Positions 56,912 to 64,000 of a stretch of DNA of 64,000 nt are shown here, in pieces (position 1 is the first letter of the stretch; each line of letters starts with the position of its first letter). The stretch is from Dimargaris cristalligena. Lineage: Eukaryota; Kickxellomycota; Dimargaritomycetes; Dimargaritales; Dimargaritaceae. The stretch spans positions 6,509 through 70,508 of the forward strand of contig JANBQC010000060.1 in NCBI GenBank assembly GCA_027576995.1. The letters are read 5' to 3'. A model generated the notes under the pieces. It made no database searches. It was not told where the DNA came from and saw nothing but the letters and a program-made list of their open reading frames with translations. Position numbers and translations under genes: made by a program.

Positions 56912-56919
56912 TCACGTGA
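56912..56919. promoter_or_regulatory. E-box palindrome TCACGTGA
   Basis: Perfect 8-bp palindrome 483 bp upstream of the UTP21 ATG. Candidate bHLH (Cbf1-like) site; inferred only. Confidence 0.35.
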
Positions 56920-57057
56920 TCTGTCAATGGGCGACGCTGCGCTTATAAACTACCGAAAGGAGCACCACTAACACTCTTTGGCTCATTATATTAACACGAG
57001 GACTATAATACAACCCCCATTTTTTAAATTGTAAAGCAATGGTATTTATTAGCATTA

Positions 57058-57086
57058 ATATATATATATATATGTGTGTGTGTATA
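57058..57086. repeat. (TA)n(TG)n microsatellite
   Basis: TA then TG dinucleotide run downstream of POL1, of the same compound type as the one inside the Arp10 intron. Confidence 0.9.
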
Positions 57087-57189
57087 TCGTATAGAGCAGC
57101 CGCCTTCGACAAAGTGCCATGAAAAACTATAGTAAATAAAATAGGAATCGCCTAGTACTGGCGAGATAAATAGAGTCGGTCAGCGACCT

Positions 57190-60100
57190 TTATACAAGCA
57201 CTATATCTTTAAACAGCTCATCCAAATCCACAAACCGACGAGCCGAAAGGTTGAGGTATTCAGTCGTAACCTGTAGCAAACCCTCGAATACCCCGCTATT
57301 GCTGTAATAAAAGCCACGGATCTGAGAGACATGATTGTCGTCACTAGCCTTGAATTCGGCCTTATCCAGCTTAAAGAGACTTTCGTAATATTTTAGCTGG
57401 GTATATAGCACTTGGTCCGAATACTGGGTATTGCGAGGGGATGAGGTTCAATCAAAATCAGATAGATTATATATAGAGTGTTAGTAACCACCCTCAGTAA
57501 ATTTAGGGGGCTAGGGTATACGTCTGTATCTGCATTGGATTCAGTCGGCACACTTTTGAAAAATCAGTAGTGCGCACTACAGACCCCCAAGACCATGCTT
57601 ATTTGGGTATTAATATACTTACCTCGTCATTCATGCGACCACGGCACCCCGAATGAAGGCACCGTTTACCGTAAACCGACATTTGCCGAGTACGGTGCTG
57701 GGAAGCGTCCATAGGGTCATCGCAGACCATATAAAATTGATTGTAGCGTTGGATATGACGCCGGATGGCCATGGTGAGTTGGGTGACCAAACTCTCAAAA
57801 GGGACGCGGTGACCACACTCCGCCTGGGGGCACTGGAAACCCACCTGTAGAATCTGCGCTACACTTGTGGCGTCGAGGGTAGCCGGGTGGGCGATTCCAG
57901 GGAACTCGAAGGTATTCCGGCAGGTGCGGCAACGAACCTGCCACCGGTCAGCATGGGAAAACCGCTCTTCATCGGAAATCAGGGAATCCAGGGGGCGGAG
58001 TCCCTCTTCGGACGGGGAGGTTCCACTACCTCCAGCGCCATGGCCACCACTACCGCCACCACCACCGGAATGAAACTTGCTGGAGTCCAGGCCCAGGAAA
58101 CCGGCGAGGCGGGCCGCATCGGTACCCTCAATCGGCTCGCACATACGCATAATGGGGGGGTGGACCTGGTGGTTGAGGTACCAGTCGCCATCGATTTGGA
58201 GAACCCCGTTGCTAGCCGTCACGTCACGCGGGTGATAGGCACGTTCAGCATACCCCTGCGACGAAGCGTTGCCGGATGGTCCCGCTGTCTTGGAGTCGCT
58301 GTCCAAGGGTTTCGTCTCATGGCCCAAGTAGGCCAAGTGGCTTTCCTGCGATACAATCACGTAGGGCACGGTGTCGCCGGAACCAATGGTCTCGCCCTTG
58401 CGTTTCATCCGAAGGGCCACCTGGACGTGAGGCTGGGATTTAGCGTCGTTGTAGTCCTCGGGATTCTTGTTCAGGCCCTTGTTGACCACGTACTTATCGA
58501 TGACGATGCGACCCAGTCGGACATTGTCCCCGACTTCCTGCAGGTGACCATGAATGCGGGATAAAATATCATCGTGTTCATCCCCGGACAGGATCTGGGC
58601 CAGAACAAAGTTGGACACGTCGTGCGATAAGTCGGACCAGTCACGACGGACCTGGTCCATTCCCTTGATTTCCAAGTCAGTGCGGAAACTGGGCTGCGAG
58701 CTGCTAGCCCCCGCCGAAGGAAGTTCCGTCACCTTCAAGGCGGCGTACTTTTTCTTTTTAAGTAGCAACATTCGCTGGAAGACACCGTCGATTTCCAATT
58801 CAAGTAGGTGGTAGCGTTCATTAGCCTTCTTTTTGAAGTCGCGGCCAATTTGCATGACTTGATTTAAATCGCGAGTGTTGGTGTGGATCATGATCGAGTC
58901 CGTGTCGCCGTAAATGACATTTAAATTATCCGTCTTGGCCAGATCTACTGTACTTTGTAGGATCTCCCGCCCTTTATGCGTAATAAGCATAGCGAGGGGT
59001 TTGGCATAGAAGCGCGACTGGGCAAACCCTAAACAACCGTACATACTATTGGCCGTCAGCTTCAGGGCCCGTTGCCGAATGTCATATTGCGCAGTTTGAA
59101 TCGGTGTAATGGATTTGTCCTTCATTAGGTTCTTGACCTGGCGACGACGTTCAACCAATGTTTTAAGTACCCGAGGGAGTACTCCAGGTGCAAGGTAGGG
59201 GTCCGGGAGTTCAGGCACCGCATCGACATCTGCCTGGTTCGGCAAAGCGCTATGGTGTCGATCCACAGTGGTAAAGCAGATATTGAATTCCTGGATAATA
59301 GATGGGTACAGCGAGTTGAAGTCCAGGAGAAGAACGAAACGGTCGTAATAGCCGCGCTTGGGCTCCAGGACTAAACCCCCCGCGTAGGCCGGTTTGCGCC
59401 GACCAGTCGGGTTAGATGTAGGAGCCAGACCCTCTTCAATAAGGTGCTGTTCCTGGTCCACTTGGTCACCCGCGATGGCAACTGGAACTGCGGTGGGATT
59501 CGAATTTCGACTATTGGCTCCCGATGGTCCGCGCGCAGCATTTTTATTCCACCCCTTGGCACCGAAGTCCTTATCCGGGCAAATGAACTTGCAACGCCGG
59601 AACTCGTGGAGCAAAAGATATTCGTTTCGCTCGGCTCGGGCTCCCTTTATAGTGCGTGACCATAAATTGCCGGCCAAATTCGTCAGCTGCTTAGTAAGGG
59701 GTAGTGCCTGGATATGATACATTAACCGCGCCACTAGATAGGCGTCAAACTGACAATGCCGCAGGAATGTGTGAAGATTTTTGGCCGTGGAGTAATAGGC
59801 GGGGATTTTGCTAAACTCGATCTCCTCCCGCTGAATGTGAAGCTCTGAAAGGGCCAGTTGGGTGAGACTGTAGCTCTTGGACGAAATCATATCCTGGACA
59901 TGAGGTAAGAGTAGTCGATTAATATACATAAAAGAAGATAATCAGTATCAGTTTTTGGAGATGTGGCTGGTGTGGTAAATGTCATAGTTTAGTGGCACTC
60001 CTGCTCCATAGGCGAGTAGCTCTGGGGAGGACACAGCCTATCATAGTTATGTCACTATGAGTAATCGACAACCTACTTTCGCAGCAAGATATGTATCGCA

Positions 60101-62795
60101 AGGAACACGACCACTCATGATCATTTGTTCGCTATAGCCAGTGCGACCGCTAAAACTACGTGGCCATCTGAGTGGGAGTAAACGTCAAGGGATAAGTTAA
60201 TACTGCAAAGTATTAGTAAATGGTGACTCGGGGCACCGGCCAGCAGGGAGACATCTCTCGTAAAATGCAGGTTGTAGGAAGTGGTGAGTAAATGTGAATG
60301 TTAAACTTACTGAGTACGACGCAAGCGCCCTAGACGGGACCAACCATCCGTCTTCAATTCTTTCATGCGAGCGAGTAGGAGGTTGAGATCGTGGCCTAGG
60401 AAATTGTGCCCAACGATGATATCAGGGTCGACCCGTTGCAATAGGGCTAGAGTAGGAGGGGGGGGTAAAAAACGGGAAAAATATGATTGAGAGGTGTGAG
60501 TAGGTGTTAAGAGTTTGGTAGCAAATGCTTTCCTAATAGATATAGACCAGCCATTTCAATTAGGTGAAAATTAGTATACTTACAAGTAATGAAACTGAGC
60601 AAGCCATGCTCATTGCGTGAACATTCGACGGTCATCTTCTGGGACTGGAGGTAATTGGATAGTCCGACTGGGAAATAGGAATCAGTCAGAGGACGAACGG
60701 CAGTGTACTGTTCCGAGGGATAGCTTTGGATATCGCCTGGGTTATCAGGATGTACCTGGTGGTTCACAAGTAGATGCGCGGCTATGATTTCATTGCCCGT
60801 CTTTTTCGGATTCAGGACGGTCTTCAGATTGATGGTCATGACGGTTAGCGGAGCCGCGTCGGTGGGCCGGTTGGCGTCGGTGTCGGAAAACGGAGTAATG
60901 TCCTTGGGGTTGGCGACAGTCGCTTCAACCCGGCACCAGGATAAGTTGCGGTGCTGGACCTGTGCGTTGCGGAGCTGGAGCCAACAGGGACCCATAATCT
61001 TCCGCTTAGTCAAAAAAAGCTCAAGGGCCGAGGTATTGGTACCGAAAATATGGCTATAGGATTTTCCAGCCGTGGGCCCCTCGAAGCTGGGTTCTATAAG
61101 TCAATAGAAGAATCAAAAATCCGTTCCAATAAAAAATAGTAGATATACAACAAATACACCAACATTAAACATGGTTTTTAGTCGGTGTCCTTGGCCGGCA
61201 TAACCACACACACAATATAACTCACAGTAAATGGTTAAAGGGTTCCTGGATGATATAACCAATTAACTCAGAGAATACTTACGCTGAAACGAGTAGAGCA
61301 CTTTAAGATAGCCCGCCTCGGCTGGAATTTCGGGGATTTCAAAGGCGTACTTGCGGGTGACTTCCTTAAACCGCCGTTTGGTGATGCGCTGTTTCTGCAT
61401 AGCTTGTTCGACTTCTTGGAACACTTGGTGCATGGTCACATCTTCGTCGGTGGGCTGGCCGTCCGCATCGAGCAATTTCTCGCGAGGCAGGACGAACAGG
61501 TTGCGCTCAATGTTCTGAACACTGACGCAGCAGCTTAGGTACCGGCCAGAAGAGGGGTGCCGCACTTTACCAAAAAGGTAGACCACTCCGTCTTTCTCGT
61601 ACGCGTCGATCCAAAAGAGGGCTAATAAGCCGTCCGATGCTAAGAGCTCCCGATCGCCGGGATTGGATTGGACTCCCGACTCGCCGTTCTCGAGTTTGGC
61701 GGCCAGGTTCAGCCCGAATTGAGGGAGATTGAAGTCACTGGTGAGTTCAATCTTGTCGGTTAGGTCGTCGAGTGTTGGAGCGGCCCGGGCCATCCTAGTC
61801 ACGGTGGGTGTCTGGAGCTCGTTCTTAATCGGATGGTCATCGCTGGATACTATATTGCTGGTTATAGCATCCATTTGACTAATGAGCTCCTCGTCATCAT
61901 CACTGTCCATAAAGTCGTCGTCAAAGTCAGGTCCGCAGGCGGCGAGGGACTCCTCCTCTTTGATCACAACTGAATCCGTTAGGGGCTGCGTTGCGCGGAT
62001 ATCCGTCTTATCAGGCGCGTTGACGGATATTTCGAAAGGCATGTCGTCAACTGGCTCCCGTTTGACCCTTACAGGACTGGCCGGCATCTCGGTATCGCGT
62101 AGCTCTTGCAAGCGACCCTCATAGGATCGCTGATGGGTAGTTCTAGCTTGAGTAACGGGTAGGGTCGCCACAGGGATGGTTGAGTGGCGTTTGGTGGGTA
62201 AGTCCTCAACCTCTTCGTCCAATTCGCCGAAGATGCTCGCCATGAATAGGTCAGCATTCTGGTCAGCTGTGGAACCACCGGTAGTGCCCGTAGCCGCGGT
62301 ACTCCAGGCGCTCGGCGCACCCTCCCGGCCCCGCTTAGCAAAGGCTTTGAGAATGGGGTTGGACTTTTCGGCTGGGGGCTTGTGGGTCGCTTCCCTGGCC
62401 TTTTTGAACGGACCTTGCTTGGAGGAGGGTGACTGCTTTGGCCGGCCACGCTTTGACTGGCGAGCCGATCCGGCGCCTTTGCCGGAAGAAGGACCCCCGG
62501 GGCACTCCGAATCGGAATTGGACTCATTGCCAAAATCGTCCAGGCCCGTCTCCGCGTAGCCCAGGCCTTCGTCGTCCACTACGAAATCGTCATGTAATCG
62601 ATTGTGCATGATGGTGTGGTAGTCATTATCTTCGATGTCTACAAAGATGTCGCCCTCGGGTTGATCTTCATAGTGTTGCTGGGGGTACTCGCCGGTCTCC
62701 CGGGCCTTGCGGAGGGAGGCCAACTTGTCGCTTCGGGAGGAGCCTTTGGGGACCCGGCGGGATAACCGCAGCTTCGATGGAGAAGAATCAGCCAT
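57190..62795 (-). CDS. POL1: DNA polymerase alpha catalytic subunit
   Basis: Six exons: 61283-62795, 60584-61093, 60311-60446, 60077-60167, 57623-59893 and 57190-57423; 1584 aa, all phases agree. With primase it starts every Okazaki fragment. The N-terminus (KLRLSRRVPKGSSRSDKLAS) resembles other Pol alpha subunits and is followed by an acidic disordered region. HIFGTNTSALELFLTKRKIM and RVDPDIIVGHN mark the inactive exonuclease-like domain; exon 4 gives GRVPCDTYLAAK. Polymerase motifs: DFNSLYPS at 941-948, LKLTANSMYGCLGFAQSRFY, and YGDTDS at 1078-1083. CysA is complete (C1405, C1408, C1438, C1443). CysB has C1474, C1495 and C1500, but the expected Cys at about 1479 is Asp in CDDPMDASQHRTRQ. 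A Gly/Ser run (HSGGGGGSGGHGAGG) precedes CysA. The ATG at 62795 was chosen; the frame upstream lacks another ATG. Confidence 0.96.
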
Positions 62796-63552
62796 AGTAT
62801 ACACGCGATAGTAGCCTCGCTATACAAAATAATATTGGTTTGGGCTACTAGGCAGACAGGCAGCGGAATTAGGTAGTATACGGGAATCCAAGAATACTAT
62901 CAAATAAGTTTGGAGCTAAATGAGGAAATTATAAAATTGGCTTTAAGAAATAAGGAATGAGTTTATATAAAAAAACAGCGAACATAAACACGGCAACGAT
63001 TGGACGCATTTAAGGTAGTTGGGGTGTATCTTTGGGGCAGCAGTTGGATCTCTACGAACAGTGGAATGACGGTTGCGCAACTGAGATGGAAAGTTCACGG
63101 ACACGGAGGGGGAGTTGGAATGGGGTTGTTTACAGTTTGTTGCTTTGTTTACTTTATTACGGGTATACGGTTGTGGGGGGGGGGTTGATTGGCTGAGACG
63201 AACCCTTAGATGTTGCTCTGTGGATGAAACAGAGAGTTCGGCGTTTAGTAAATGGCCATATTACTAAAAAGTTGGGAGGACAAACAGTGGATTATTCAAT
63301 AAACCTCATATACTGAACTAATTATCCACAATTGCTAAATTAAATACTCTCAAAACCCATGCACAGGAAACCGAATTTGTGAATACAGATGTCAACAACT
63401 AATCAATAACTGGGTCGCAGGGCGATATCACAGTCGTGTTTAGAAGGGAGCTATACCTAGATGGGGATCCCCAAATACATACCAAGGCTTTAAAAAGGTG
63501 GGATAATTGTGCCAATAAAACTAATTGCCTCCGTATATTTATGGTCTAGGCT

Positions 63553-63881
63553 ATTATCGTTAATAGATGCCGTTAACGTTTGCTATTTTATTAGCGCTAC
63601 TTATTACACTGAATGAACAAGTCCACGGTCTGCAATAACCGAAAAGTCGTTGTGTCCATGTGAAAAGAACACGGCACAGATAAAATTTTGACTGGAAAAT
63701 AGAATAAACCACTAGGGTTGGCTGGCAGGAAGGAATAAAAGGAGAAAGATATAGAAACAAATTTTCGAATAAAAATTTTTCCTTTCTACTTCAGGGAAAG
63801 GAATATTTTTACGGATTTTTTTTTCTTTCCCCTCTATTAACACAATGAATTTCTAAAAACGAATTATTGTTAATAGATGCC
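63553..63881. repeat. Direct repeat pair ATTAT[C/T]GTTAATAGATGCC
   Basis: The 19-mer at 63553-63571 recurs at 63863-63881 with one mismatch, 310 bp apart. Its origin is unclear; it could be the edge of a small degenerate element. Confidence 0.6.
63833..63877. repeat. Imperfect hairpin TCTATTAACA...TGTTAATAGA
   Basis: Ten perfectly complementary outer bases followed by an imperfect inner stem (CAATGAATT against AATTATTG). It shares its right arm with the second copy of the 19-mer direct repeat. Confidence 0.65.
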
Positions 63882-63914
63882 TATTCCCAATAACCCTACC
63901 ACTCGAAAAGAAAG

Positions 63915-63942
63915 GGACAACTCCAATATGTCGGAGTTGTCC
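63915..63942. repeat. Perfect 10-bp stem hairpin GGACAACTCC/GGAGTTGTCC
   Basis: Two exact 10-bp arms around the 8-nt loop AATATGTC, in non-coding AT-rich DNA. It could act as a transcript stem-loop or be an element end; no T run follows. Confidence 0.7.
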
Positions 63943-64000
63943 GAAGTCTATGTTAGACTAATATAAATATAATAACTATGTGAACTAAAGGACTTAGAAT

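Larger units (their letters stand above)
56430..57189. promoter_or_regulatory. UTP21 promoter and POL1 3' region
   Basis: 760 bp between two minus-strand genes, AT-rich, with TCACGTGA at 56912-56919 and a TA/TG microsatellite at 57058-57086. No gene seen. Confidence 0.5.
62796..64000. other. POL1 upstream region and right edge of window
   Basis: 1.2 kb without a recognised gene. The first 200 bp should hold the POL1 promoter. The rest is AT-rich, with a duplicated 19-mer and two hairpins near the right edge (listed separately). Confidence 0.5.

Noticed and set aside
57887..58564. 225-codon plus-strand frame opposite POL1
   Set aside because: Antisense shadow of the POL1 catalytic exon; no family resemblance.
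1..64000. tRNA, rRNA, snRNA or CRISPR structures
   Set aside because: No convincing tRNA A/B boxes with cloverleaf, no U6 or 5S core, and no regularly spaced repeats were found; a covariance-model scan would be decisive.

Overview
The window is nuclear DNA from a fungus. Evidence: a Zn(II)2Cys6 regulator (a fungal family), eukaryotic replication and ribosome-biogenesis genes, and spliceosomal introns of 86-362 nt with GTAAGT-like donors and TAG/CAG acceptors. Coding regions prefer G/C in third codon positions, while intergenic DNA is AT-richer and full of microsatellites. Intergenic gaps of 0.3-6 kb and a DIS3L-type exonuclease not seen in yeast suggest, but do not prove, an early-diverging (non-Dikarya) lineage.

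Layout. 1-5.95 kb: no recognisable gene; two oppositely oriented copies of a 140-bp inverted-repeat element and some unidentified open stretches. 5.95-7.8 kb (-): dynactin actin-related protein Arp10, divergent from a Zn2Cys6 regulator at 8.7-10.8 kb (+). 12.3-14.9 kb (-): MCM7, divergent from the TOR-complex protein LST8 (16.2-17.8 kb, +). 18.8-19.8 kb (+): a PhzF-family protein, convergent with a six-exon SYG1/XPR1 phosphate exporter (20.1-23.8 kb, -). 23.85-29.5 kb: gene-poor DNA with a third element copy and a candidate small secreted-protein gene too short for routine calling. 29.5-33 kb: kinesin-8. 35.2-36.8 kb: Aro8-type aminotransferase. 37.5-40.3 kb: five-exon TilS-like tRNA lysidine synthetase. 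41.3-42.6 kb: Golgi nucleotide-sugar transporter. 44-45.1 kb: TMEM198-like membrane protein. 46.1-47.2 kb (-): eIF3h. 49.1-53.2 kb: six-exon DIS3L-type exoribonuclease. 53.6-56.4 kb (-): UTP21. 57.2-62.8 kb (-): six-exon DNA polymerase alpha catalytic subunit. The last 1.2 kb has no gene.

The genes are ordinary housekeeping functions with no functional clustering: DNA replication (MCM7, POL1), ribosome biogenesis, translation and RNA decay (UTP21, eIF3h, DIS3L, TilS-like), cytoskeleton and transport (Arp10, kinesin-8), and nutrient signalling (LST8, SYG1). Exon structures were built by eye from open frames, splice motifs, phase agreement and remembered family alignments; spliced phases agree for every multi-exon gene listed.

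Points of most interest: a missing ligand in the CysB zinc motif of Pol alpha; a DIS3L-type rather than Dis3-type nuclease in a fungus; a small secreted-protein gene with an in-frame stop and its own TATA box; a family of 140-bp TA-flanked inverted-repeat elements; and a hidden C-terminal Arp10 exon behind a microsatellite-bearing intron. No prokaryote-type system, CRISPR array, rRNA or tRNA was seen.
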